IMG/VR virus record: IMGVR_UViG_3300030328_002400 | Span: 35,648-99,647 of that record | From: a virus | Direction: 5' to 3' (one strand) | Length of the DNA stretch: 64,000 bases | Shown: piece by piece, positions 1-7,481 of the stretch | How positions within the stretch are numbered: the first letter of the stretch is position 1 | Layout of the letters: the number at the start of each line of letters is the position of its first letter | The notes under the pieces: model-generated | Database searches by the model: none | Seen by the model: the letters and a program-made list of their open reading frames with translations, nothing else | What the model was told of the DNA's origin: nothing | Position numbers and translations under genes: made by a program

Positions 1-1
1 T

Positions 2-361
2 GTAGCCGTACCATCAGGTATAAGAACTTCTGCAGCAATAGGTTTTTATGATGGAGGTATTTATATTGGACCTTCTACTATATCGGCATCCCAACCAGAC
101 CTTACAGGAGTTTGGAGATTAGATGTAGAAACTCAAGAATGGACAAAACTAGATAATCCACCTTCTAATATGGGCTTCCCAACTAATGGACCTGGTGACT
201 TTGCTTCTACTCCTGAATGTAGAATTAGTGATGGACTGGTATTTGGTGGTACAACTACTACAACTACAACAGATCCTAATACAACAACCACTACAACCAC
301 TGCAGTTCCAGGAGTAAGAACAATATTTACTAAATTTAACCTTTTTAACCAATCAGTATAA
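2..361 (+). CDS. 3' end of a tail appendage/adhesin protein (5' end outside window)
   Basis: The frame is open from the first base of the window to a TAA at 359-361, so only about 119 C-terminal residues are visible. An early stretch reads like a kelch or propeller blade edge (GVWRLDVETQEWTKL). It is followed by a Thr-rich tract from about residue 84, interrupted by DPN, and a short C-terminal tail. The next gene starts 1 nt after the stop, so the two are co-transcribed. The Thr tract matches those in the downstream appendage genes, which places this protein in the same surface module. An internal ATG at 170 lies within this frame and is not the start. The function of the full protein cannot be judged from this fragment. 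Confidence 0.75.
   Translation, partial: VAVPSGIRTSAAIGFYDGGIYIGPSTISASQPDLTGVWRLDVETQEWTKLDNPPSNMGFPTNGPGDFASTPECRISDGLVFGGTTTTTTTDPNTTTTTTTAVPGVRTIFTKFNLFNQSV
251..301 (+). repeat. ACA/ACT triplet tract encoding a Thr-rich linker
   Basis: A run of almost only ACA, ACT and ACC codons encodes two blocks of Thr separated by DPN. It is related to the tracts in genes at 363, 4990, 5241 and 11311. Confidence 0.85.
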
Positions 362-362
362 G

Positions 363-3300
363 ATGGAAGTAACACAAGCAGTACATGATAAGATTTTAGA
401 GCTACACAAACTGTATCCTAAAGCTACTGGTATTGGGCTAGGGAAGAAGATAGTTAATGGAGTGGACACTGGAGAGTTTGCTATTCAAATAGCAGTTCCA
501 GAAAAGAAACCAATTTCTCAAATACCAGCAGGTGAGTTAGTGAGTGCTGAAGTGGATGTAGATGGTTTAAAAATAAAAACTGATGTCGTAGAAATATCTT
601 ATAATATACGTATGACATGTGACGGTGATTGTGGTAATATAAATCCTAATCCACATAATGCAGCCAATAGAGCTACCCAAAGACCTTTAAAAAGTGGAAT
701 AGCTGTATCAAGTAGAAACAATGATTCAACTGTAGGAACTCTAGGAGGTTTTGTAATACACAGTGCAACTAGTGGTGTGGTGGGTTTAACAAACAATCAC
801 GTTTCAATTAATGATGCTTTCTTTACATCTGATAGAGACATTAATGGCTTTTTATTAAATGACGCATTTCCTGTAAATAGAGTTTATAATAATGTACAAG
901 GTCCTAGTACACCTACATCTAATAACTTCGGAGTAAGTTTAAGATATGTTCCTATACATTCTATTGCTTCAGGACAAGTAAATCAAGTGGATGCTGCTAT
1001 ATGTTCAGTAGCACAGGAAGATTTTTCATCAACTGCATCTTGGTTACAAGTAGGACTGGAATCTATAATGGGACCAGACGCTCCACCTTTTGCAAGCACT
1101 CAAGAGTTAGATAATATATTAGCTACAAATCCTCCTTTATATACAGCTGGTTACAGAACTGGTGCTAAAGGATTGGAACCTGAGTGTCCTCTAAGAGTAA
1201 GTTCTTCTCCTCAGCTAGTAAGTCCAATATGCTATCAAATGCAAAATCCTACACAAGCTGATTTAGATCTTCTATGTGTTGATAGTGATTATGCTGTACC
1301 ATGTACATTTACAAGATCTATACAGTTTGTAAAACCTACACAAGAAGATCCTAATTCTCAAACTCCAGGATGTTATAACCCTATATATAGTGGTGATTCC
1401 GGATCTATGTTATTAGCAGATTTTAACGGAGTAATTAAAATAGTAGGACTAGTTTATGCTGGTTCAGGTAATGCTACTGGTACTATATATGGTCTCGCAT
1501 GTAGAATAGATGATATAGTAGATCAATTAGGAATAGAACAATATGTAACCACTGGAGGAGTAGGATCATCATTAATGATAGACCCTGATAGTGTTGAATA
1601 CATAACTATTGATGGTGCAAGTGATGAGAAAATTATATATTGTGAGAATGAAGAATACTGGCAAGTAGGATTTACAGGTTCACTAGAAGCTAACTGTGGG
1701 GGTAATACCACTACAACAACAAGTAGTTCTACAAGTACTAGCACGTCCACTAGTACATCAACTAGTACCTCTACGAGCACTTCTACGAGCACTTCTAGTA
1801 CAACTACTAGTACAACTACCCCTGTACCTACAACTACAACTACAACAACTGTAGCACCATTAGTTGGATGTCTAGAGTTTGACTATACAACTCTTATAGT
1901 TAATGACACTTGGTATACATCACCTACAGTCCCAGCAACTAATCCCTCTCTATATGCTCGAGCTAATTTTAATACAGGACCAACTACAAACACAACAAGT
2001 TATACAAACTGGCTTGCAGTTCCAAATGTCAACTATGATGTAGTATTTAATATAGGAGGAGTAGAATATAATGCAGTGTATCAATATACTAATGTTGGAG
2101 TTGGAGCAGTTACTGTTCCTCATGGTAACTTTAGTACTAACGCTAATATATTTTCAGCTATGTCTGCATTCCAATTTTCAAATATAGATATAAATGGTCA
2201 AGACTTAACATCAGTGCTTTCTACCTTTGATTACACAACTGGAGATGGTTATAAAGTTACTGCATATGGAGATTGTACACCAACCACTACAACAACAACT
2301 ACTCCTGTGCCTACAACCACTACTACTACAAGTAGTTCTACATCTAGTACGTCCACTACAACAACTACTGCAGTTCCAACTGTTAAATTAAATTGGTATC
2401 TTGAGACTGATACTCCTGCGGATATAGATACTGTGAGTATGGAGATATCTAGAAATGGTGTATCTGAAGCCACCTCATCTATTACAACAGCAACAACCCC
2501 AACTACTGGATTCGTAGACTGTAATACAGGTGATACTATAGCTGTAACAATAACCAACACTAAGGCTGGTACAAATAATCTTAATAATAGAGGAATTCTT
2601 GATGGTGTTGTTCTATTAAACGACACATCACTAGAAACTGGATCAAAAGTTTCTACATTCTCCTTTACAAAAACAGGAGCTACAGAGGATTTAGAAATGA
2701 AGGGAAATGTTGAACCTACAACCACTACTACTTCTACTACTACATCTTTTGTAATGACTTGGGAGTTTGAAGGTGTAGAGCCTAGTACTACTAAGTCTTG
2801 GAGAGATACAACACTTGAAATATTTAATAACGGAGTTACAGTAGTAGGTCCTCTAACATTTGATTCAGGTACTCCTACAGGTAGTGGAACATTCACAGTG
2901 AGTCCAGGAGACAAGATAACTCAAAGTCTTACTACAGATAACAACCCTTCATCCTACCCACAATATGCAGAACATGAACAGTATAAAGGAAGTGTATCAG
3001 GAGGTGTAACTTTACTGGATACGGATTCAGGTTTTATAGCAGCTAATGGTTCTAAGACAGATACCTTAACTTTATTAACAATAGGTGCTACACCAACAGA
3101 TCCAAAGATAAAATATAAAGTTATTGTAACTGCTGCTTCAACATCGAGTATTACTGTAGATATGGAAGATATAGGAAGTACGGCTCAGTTTTTAAGTATT
3201 ACTGATACAACAGATTCTAATATAGGAAAGTTCTTTGAGAAGACATCTACTACAGCAAGTGATGGAACCTACACTACTGAGTTCTTCCAAGAAGGTCACG

Positions 3301-3509
3301 TATATGAATTAGAAATGTCTTATCAGAAATCAGCTCCTGGAGATGATGATACAATATTACAAACAGCAATAGGGGCAGGTGCTTCATTAGTTTCAGATAG
3401 TGATACGGGTGTAGCTCAAAGTATAATAGGACCTATTACTACTACATTTAGTCCAACTAATGTAACTGGTGGAACTATAACAATCGGATTTAGTCAAACA
3501 TCACCATAA
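363..3509 (+). CDS. Modular tail appendage protein with N-terminal trypsin-like serine protease domain
   Basis: This 1048-aa protein begins with a small pro-like domain (residues 1-90) and then a chymotrypsin-fold peptidase at about 95-400. The putative triad is visible as His146 (in TNNHVS), Asp210 (in QVDAAI) and Ser346 (in SGDSGS), followed by a typical hydrophobic strand. Thr/Ser tracts at residues 449-496, 639-669 and 786-795 separate Ig-like beta modules. The module at about 675-780 (starting VKLNW) resembles one in the gene at 5241. No signal peptide is seen, as expected for a virion protein. The likely role is a tail fiber or adhesin whose protease cleaves surface protein or matures neighbouring fibers. 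The start is fixed by the upstream stop 1 nt away. Seen: triad and linkers. Inferred: virion location and substrate. Confidence 0.8.
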   Translation: MEVTQAVHDKILELHKLYPKATGIGLGKKIVNGVDTGEFAIQIAVPEKKPISQIPAGELVSAEVDVDGLKIKTDVVEISYNIRMTCDGDCGNINPNPHNAANRATQRPLKSGIAVSSRNNDSTVGTLGGFVIHSATSGVVGLTNNHVSINDAFFTSDRDINGFLLNDAFPVNRVYNNVQGPSTPTSNNFGVSLRYVPIHSIASGQVNQVDAAICSVAQEDFSSTASWLQVGLESIMGPDAPPFASTQELDNILATNPPLYTAGYRTGAKGLEPECPLRVSSSPQLVSPICYQMQNPTQADLDLLCVDSDYAVPCTFTRSIQFVKPTQEDPNSQTPGCYNPIYSGDSGSMLLADFNGVIKIVGLVYAGSGNATGTIYGLACRIDDIVDQLGIEQYVTTGGVGSSLMIDPDSVEYITIDGASDEKIIYCENEEYWQVGFTGSLEANCGGNTTTTTSSSTSTSTSTSTSTSTSTSTSTSTSSTTTSTTTPVPTTTTTTTVAPLVGCLEFDYTTLIVNDTWYTSPTVPATNPSLYARANFNTGPTTNTTSYTNWLAVPNVNYDVVFNIGGVEYNAVYQYTNVGVGAVTVPHGNFSTNANIFSAMSAFQFSNIDINGQDLTSVLSTFDYTTGDGYKVTAYGDCTPTTTTTTTPVPTTTTTTSSSTSSTSTTTTTAVPTVKLNWYLETDTPADIDTVSMEISRNGVSEATSSITTATTPTTGFVDCNTGDTIAVTITNTKAGTNNLNNRGILDGVVLLNDTSLETGSKVSTFSFTKTGATEDLEMKGNVEPTTTTTSTTTSFVMTWEFEGVEPSTTKSWRDTTLEIFNNGVTVVGPLTFDSGTPTGSGTFTVSPGDKITQSLTTDNNPSSYPQYAEHEQYKGSVSGGVTLLDTDSGFIAANGSKTDTLTLLTIGATPTDPKIKYKVIVTAASTSSITVDMEDIGSTAQFLSITDTTDSNIGKFFEKTSTTASDGTYTTEFFQEGHVYELEMSYQKSAPGDDDTILQTAIGAGASLVSDSDTGVAQSIIGPITTTFSPTNVTGGTITIGFSQTSP
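1707..1850 (+). repeat. Long Thr/Ser-encoding triplet tract
   Basis: About 48 codons, nearly all Thr or Ser (ACA, ACT, AGT, TCT), containing alternating Ser-Thr dipeptides. It joins the protease domain to the first Ig-like module. The regular triplet DNA gives Val/Leu-rich false ORFs on the other strand. Confidence 0.9.
2277..2369 (+). repeat. Thr/Ser-encoding triplet tract
   Basis: Second Thr-rich tract of the protease-appendage gene. It contains TTTTTPVP-like units that also occur in the first tract, and it separates two different beta modules. Confidence 0.85.
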
Positions 3510-3534
3510 GGTGAACAAATAAAATAATAAAATT

Positions 3535-4668
3535 ATGTCAACACAAAATTGCTCAAACTGTTATAACGGCTGTACTGAAATTACTTCAGACAAGTGCGTT
3601 AAATATACAGGTGTAGACGTTCCTATAATGGGAATACAAAATGGTGATTCTCTATCTTATGTAGAGCAAGCACTTATTACCTTTTTAGGTTCTGCACTTG
3701 ATGGCACAGGAATACATCCTGTTGTCCAACCGTCAGATATATGTCCTGTAGTACAGGCTCATCTAGATGATTGTCAACCTTTATCTTTAAATGATTATTT
3801 AACTGCTATAATAAGAACTATATGTGAGTTAAATGAAGAAATAGCTAATTCAGGAAATCAAAAATCAGCAACTGCCTATAATTTAGAATGTATAGGAGCA
3901 GTTACAGATGATACTAGTACAGTAGAGGTATTACAACAAACCATAGTAAAGTTATGTGAAGTTGAGCAATCACTGAATACTTTTATTACTGATGTTACTA
4001 CTAACTATGTACAAATTGTTGACATAAATACATACATAGAGAATTATCTAAATACTAATCCTCAACAACAATTGATAAGTAATAGGATGGTTCCATATTC
4101 TGCTCAACCATATTTTGGACCTTTAACTCCATTTGATTCAAATGGTGCAGGTATAGGTGACTGGGATAGAATTTTTCTATGTAATGGACAAAATGGAACA
4201 CCAGATCTAAGAGGAAGAGTTGTAGTTGCTTCAACTGATATGGTTGGAAGTTCTTTATCTAATGTAGTTGATCCTGCGGTTGCTGGTAATCCTGCATACG
4301 ATTTTGGAACAGTTCATGGATCTAATCAAGTTACTTTAACTACTGCTCAGATCCCTTCACATAATCATAACAATGTGGCTACTTCAATAATAACTCCTGC
4401 AGCTCACACACACCACTGTGTATCTTTAGGAAATCTTGATGAGACTAATCCTGTTGCAACTAACAACTTTGTTCAGGAAGGGAAATCAACAGGAGGTAAC
4501 TTAGGATATGCTCTGAGAGGAACATCAGTTTCAGCTACTGTAGGATTAACTGACAGTGTTAGTTTATCTTGTGCTACTGATGTAGATATTCAACCTTTTG
4601 GTGGAGGACTATCACACGATAACTACCAACCTAGTTATGCATCATACTATATAATTTACATACCTTAA
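3535..4668 (+). CDS. Tail collar-domain fiber protein
   Basis: A 377-aa protein with a Cys-containing N-terminus, a middle helical/coiled region (about 90-180) and a C-terminal tail-collar domain like that of microcystin-dependent (MdpB-type) proteins. The collar starts around residue 185 with a Pro/Gly-rich strand, continues with GTPDLRGRV, then a QIPSHNH metal-type His cluster. It ends with the family's usual H-N-x-QP...YYIIYI strand. Such domains form trimeric short tail fibers or receptor-binding tips. It sits in the appendage cluster, 25 nt after the protease-appendage gene, with an AT-rich leader and no Shine-Dalgarno sequence. The family call is firm; the receptor is unknown. Confidence 0.85.
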   Translation: MSTQNCSNCYNGCTEITSDKCVKYTGVDVPIMGIQNGDSLSYVEQALITFLGSALDGTGIHPVVQPSDICPVVQAHLDDCQPLSLNDYLTAIIRTICELNEEIANSGNQKSATAYNLECIGAVTDDTSTVEVLQQTIVKLCEVEQSLNTFITDVTTNYVQIVDINTYIENYLNTNPQQQLISNRMVPYSAQPYFGPLTPFDSNGAGIGDWDRIFLCNGQNGTPDLRGRVVVASTDMVGSSLSNVVDPAVAGNPAYDFGTVHGSNQVTLTTAQIPSHNHNNVATSIITPAAHTHHCVSLGNLDETNPVATNNFVQEGKSTGGNLGYALRGTSVSATVGLTDSVSLSCATDVDIQPFGGGLSHDNYQPSYASYYIIYIP

Positions 4669-4679
4669 TACTAAAAACA

Positions 4680-4988
4680 ATGGCATACTTACCTACTAAT
4701 CCTTGTTGTACTGATGTAGTTGTGAACACTCCTTGTGGATGTTCCAGCACGGTAACTTGTGATCCATGTAAAACTGGAGTACATTTTTCTAAATCTATTA
4801 CATACAATGGACCGATATTACCTTGTTCTAACGTTCAGCCTTGCGATGATTTAAACGTTGCTTTATCTAAAATCGATGAACTTCTTTGTACATTGAAGAA
4901 TCAACAAGCAACAAACACACAAGAAATTGCATTAATGAAAGAGAACATTATAAATATAAATGAAACTTTAAATAACTGTTGCCCATAA
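4680..4988 (+). CDS. Cys-rich protein with C-terminal coiled coil, fiber-associated
   Basis: A 102-aa protein with about ten cysteines in the first 60 residues (CC, CGC, CDPC patterns). A heptad-like helix of about 40 residues follows (SKIDELLCTLKNQ... onward) and ends in NCCP. There is no signal peptide. It lies 11 nt after the collar fiber gene and 1 nt before the first GPFDLF-module gene. The layout suggests a short trimeric adaptor or fiber stalk protein, with cysteines that could cross-link or bind metal. It is not a family I recognise. Confidence 0.7.
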   Translation: MAYLPTNPCCTDVVVNTPCGCSSTVTCDPCKTGVHFSKSITYNGPILPCSNVQPCDDLNVALSKIDELLCTLKNQQATNTQEIALMKENIININETLNNCCP

Positions 4989-4989
4989 T

Positions 4990-5238
4990 ATGGAAGCATT
5001 TATACAACTAACCACTGCAGGAAATAACACTGGACCCTTCAATCTATTCTCAGATGTAGATGGGTTCACTGCTGCTTTTGAAACTAGCATAAGTAAAGCT
5101 AGTTTATTGGCAGGATACACTAGTACTGTAGTTCCTGATTTTACTACTACAATCAAAGTAGCATCAGATTCACTATGTGAGAATAGTTTTGATATTATAT
5201 TACAACAACCAACAACAACAACAACCACAACAGTATAA
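4990..5238 (+). CDS. Single GPFDLF-module protein with C-terminal Thr tail
   Basis: An 82-aa protein consisting of one copy of a compact beta module. The copy has an initial strand, then TGPFNLFSDVDGFTAAFET, a variable loop ending in AGY, and a TIKVAS strand with a C-x-N/D-F end. It ends with PTTTTTTTV (from 5212). Four further paralogues follow at 5241, 6390, 6625 and 18084. A Thr tail with nothing behind it looks like a truncated or 'stub' version of the longer paralogue that follows 2 nt later. The likely role is a small decoration or tip protein of the tail appendage. The function is inferred only from neighbours. Confidence 0.75.
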   Translation: MEAFIQLTTAGNNTGPFNLFSDVDGFTAAFETSISKASLLAGYTSTVVPDFTTTIKVASDSLCENSFDIILQQPTTTTTTTV

Positions 5239-5240
5239 TT

Positions 5241-6377
5241 ATGGCTTTAATAGAAATAACATTAACAGTAGACGGACAAGCAGGACCATTTGATTTATTT
5301 TCAAATGTAGATAACTTTGTACAGGCTTTTGCTACACAAGTTCCTGCTGCAAGTTTAATTGCTGGATACATAGTAACAGCTCCTCCAGGAACTTCCACTG
5401 TTAAAGTTTGTTCTACAGGCGTATGTACTAATTGTATAGAGATCCCTACTAATTGTCCTACAACAACTACTACAACTAGTTCTAGTACATCAACTACTAC
5501 AAGTACTTCAACATCCACTTCAACTACTACAACAGAACAACCCCCTAATAAACTTAACTGGGAGCTGATAACGAACACTCCAGGTTCTCTACTTGCAGCA
5601 GATCCACAAAGTAGTAACTTAAAAATAGATGTTAATGGAGTTAATGTAGTAGATGCAACTATTACAGGTAATGCTTCTACACAAAGTGGAACTATACAAA
5701 TCTTACCAGGAGATGTAGTTTCTGCTACGATAGATAGTGATAGAACAGGTATATACAACTTTATTAATACTATTCAAAAAGATGGTTTATTATATCAGGC
5801 ACAAGATGTATGTAATTTGTGTAGTAATACTTTTGTAACTCTTATGAGTCCGGATTATACTGGAGCAGGAGTTGATGTAGACTTTAGTTTTGTTGCTGAT
5901 ACATATAAAGAAATTACAACAACAACAACTACAAGTTCTAGTTCTAGTACAAGTACTACAACAACCAGTACTTCTTCTTCAACAACTACAACTACTACAA
6001 CATGTGATTGTTCATTAAACGGTGCAAGTGCTGTTATATCAGGGACTACAACTACTAAACAACCACCACCAACTACTACTACTACTACTTTAAATAACTT
6101 ATGGCCAGCATTGAGATCCTTACAATCTACACCTAGCAGTGCTGCTGGTGCAGCTTGTGACTATGATTTAATTAGTTTTGTATGGAAAGATGGACTCGGA
6201 CCTCTGCCTGATGTAGGAGATATGTTATATAATAACTCACAAGGTACTGCTGCATTTAACGGACAAAACGAGTATTGGCACTATGAGCCTTCAATAGCAG
6301 GTCCAACAACTAGTAGTTATAACATCAAAGTATCAAATCTAGGTGAAATACTTTCTAAATTCCCTTGTACGGCTTAA
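5241..6377 (+). CDS. GPFDLF-module appendage protein with Thr linkers and Ig-like modules
   Basis: This 378-aa protein begins with a full GPFDLF module (1-72, including AGPFDLFSNVDNFVQAFAT). A Thr/Ser tract (74-98) leads to an LNWEL-type beta module (104-225) that parallels residues about 675-780 of the protease-appendage protein. A second Thr/Ser tract (226-254), a short CDC segment, a third Thr tract (269-283) and a small C-terminal domain (about 284-378) follow. It starts 2 nt after the previous stop. The structure is a chain of exchangeable surface modules separated by disordered or mucin-like linkers. No enzymatic motif is seen. Confidence 0.78.
   Translation: MALIEITLTVDGQAGPFDLFSNVDNFVQAFATQVPAASLIAGYIVTAPPGTSTVKVCSTGVCTNCIEIPTNCPTTTTTTSSSTSTTTSTSTSTSTTTTEQPPNKLNWELITNTPGSLLAADPQSSNLKIDVNGVNVVDATITGNASTQSGTIQILPGDVVSATIDSDRTGIYNFINTIQKDGLLYQAQDVCNLCSNTFVTLMSPDYTGAGVDVDFSFVADTYKEITTTTTTSSSSSTSTTTTSTSSSTTTTTTTCDCSLNGASAVISGTTTTKQPPPTTTTTTLNNLWPALRSLQSTPSSAAGAACDYDLISFVWKDGLGPLPDVGDMLYNNSQGTAAFNGQNEYWHYEPSIAGPTTSSYNIKVSNLGEILSKFPCTA
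5460..5534 (+). repeat. Thr/Ser-encoding triplet tract
   Basis: First linker of the gene at 5241, made of ACA/ACT/AGT/TCA codons. It joins the GPFDLF module to the LNW-type module. Confidence 0.85.
5916..6089 (+). repeat. Paired Thr/Ser-encoding tracts
   Basis: Two tracts (5916-6002 and 6045-6089) flank a 14-residue CDC segment. The second ends with six consecutive ACT codons. Confidence 0.85.
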
Positions 6378-6389
6378 AATAAATTAGAT

Positions 6390-6623
6390 ATGGTTTTAAC
6401 AAATATAAAATTAACATCAGCAGGAGCATGTTCAGGTCCCTGTGATCTTTACTCGGATGCAGATAATTATACTGTTCCTTTTGACACTGGTATATCTATC
6501 ACTGTATTAACAGGTACACTTGGGTATAGTACATTTAATGTACCGGCTGGAAGTACAATCGTTAGAATACAAAATAATAATGCGGACTGTAGTAATTTTG
6601 TAGATACCCCTATAACCACATAA
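6390..6623 (+). CDS. Single GPFDLF-module protein
   Basis: A 77-aa protein that is a single copy of the module (SGPCDLYSDADNYTVPFDT, then a TLGY turn and a TIVRIQNN strand ending with a conserved C-x-NF pattern). Here the Phe of GPFDLF is Cys. It stops 1 nt before the next paralogue. Its small size and tandem position point to a duplicated appendage subunit. Biochemical function is unknown. Confidence 0.72.
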   Translation: MVLTNIKLTSAGACSGPCDLYSDADNYTVPFDTGISITVLTGTLGYSTFNVPAGSTIVRIQNNNADCSNFVDTPITT

Positions 6624-6624
6624 G

Positions 6625-7293
6625 ATGGCAATATTAATACAGGCTAATAGTATAGGAAGTGATGCAGGACCTTTTGACTTGTTTTCTCAGGTCAATGGTT
6701 TTACTGAAGCATTTGAAACGAATATAACAGCAGTACAATTGTTGGTAGGATTTGTATCATATAATGCTCCGGTGGGTACCTCTATTGTTAGAATAGTCTC
6801 CACTAATCCAGACTGTGCAGGAACATATGAAGATATTGATATATCAACTAAACCTAATTGTCCAGCACAAACAATAGTAATTAGTATATGTAATAACTCT
6901 GCCACTATACAAGACAACTTTGATATAGTATTAAATGGAGTGACTATAGGATCAGTAGATCTAAGTGCAGCATCTCAAGATGGATCAGTAATGGTGGCTA
7001 GTAATGTTCCTCAAATTATAACCCAACCTAACTTTGCATGTCCCCTAGGTAATATGACTTTATCCTTTTTTGATCCCTCTCTTATTAGTTATAGAAATAC
7101 CATAGAGATGGTAAATACTCAGAACAATGGAAACGGTAATATAGGAGTACTTGATATAAGTAACTACAATGTAGTAGGAAATCAATTAGAAACTCCTTGT
7201 GAAGTAGCAGAATTTACTTTTAGCGGAGCTTCAGGAGATGATTTTGAATTTACATGGTATCATCAATACTGTTGTGATGATGGACCGTTTTAA
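6625..7293 (+). CDS. GPFDLF-module protein with distinct C-terminal beta domain
   Basis: This 222-aa protein carries a module in residues 1-75 (DAGPFDLFSQVNGFTEAFET, then GTSIVRIVS and the C-x-GTYED end). A different beta-rich domain of about 140 residues follows and ends in a Cys-Cys-containing tail (YCCDDGPF). It is the last gene of the appendage operon: a strong two-hairpin terminator begins 17 nt after its stop. The C-terminal domain is not recognised and could be the receptor-contacting part. Confidence 0.75.
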   Translation: MAILIQANSIGSDAGPFDLFSQVNGFTEAFETNITAVQLLVGFVSYNAPVGTSIVRIVSTNPDCAGTYEDIDISTKPNCPAQTIVISICNNSATIQDNFDIVLNGVTIGSVDLSAASQDGSVMVASNVPQIITQPNFACPLGNMTLSFFDPSLISYRNTIEMVNTQNNGNGNIGVLDISNYNVVGNQLETPCEVAEFTFSGASGDDFEFTWYHQYCCDDGPF

Positions 7294-7310
7294 TTCTTAG
7301 AAAATATAAA

Positions 7311-7340
7311 AAGTTCTCTTTTGTTGGTTTTAGAGAACTT
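7311..7340 (+). terminator. Perfect 9-bp hairpin after the appendage operon
   Basis: AAGTTCTCT (7311-7319) pairs exactly with AGAGAACTT (7332-7340) across a 12-nt T-rich loop. It sits directly before a second hairpin with a U tract, so it probably strengthens that terminator or protects the mRNA 3' end. Confidence 0.6.
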
Positions 7341-7376
7341 CTCCTAGGGGCTATAATGCCCTTGGGAGTTTTTATT
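7341..7376 (+). terminator. Rho-independent terminator
   Basis: An 11-bp stem (7341-7351 with 7358-7368, two G-U pairs) with a 6-nt loop is followed at once by TTTTTATTT (7369-7377). It lies in the gap between the appendage module and the next operon and closes the plus-strand transcript. Confidence 0.8.
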
Positions 7377-7445
7377 TATAACCAAACTAATTATAAAGAA
7401 TAACCCTGATGGTTAATTTTTTTATGTAAAATGAAATAATTTATC

Positions 7446-7453
7446 TATCTTTG
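7446..7453 (+). promoter_or_regulatory. Bacteroidetes-type -7 box (TATCTTTG)
   Basis: TATCTTTG matches the TAnnTTTG -7 consensus of Bacteroidetes vegetative promoters. It lies 28 nt before the metallophosphatase ATG and just after a terminator, where a new promoter is expected. No clear TTTG -33 element is visible, so this is a candidate only. Confidence 0.4.
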
Positions 7454-7481
7454 AGATATTTTCTAATTAAATACGATATAT

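Noticed and set aside
1707-1850. Possible CRISPR or tandem-repeat array
   Set aside because: The repeats are in-frame Thr/Ser codons without constant repeat length or spacers.
2249-2914. 221-aa minus-strand ORF, Val/Leu-rich
   Set aside because: It is the reverse complement of the Thr-tract gene; its Val runs arise from ACA/ACT repeats, and it lies fully inside a well supported gene.
5195-5758. 187-aa minus-strand ORF
   Set aside because: Spans two plus-strand genes and their Thr tracts; low-complexity Val/Leu composition, no spacing consistent with neighbours.
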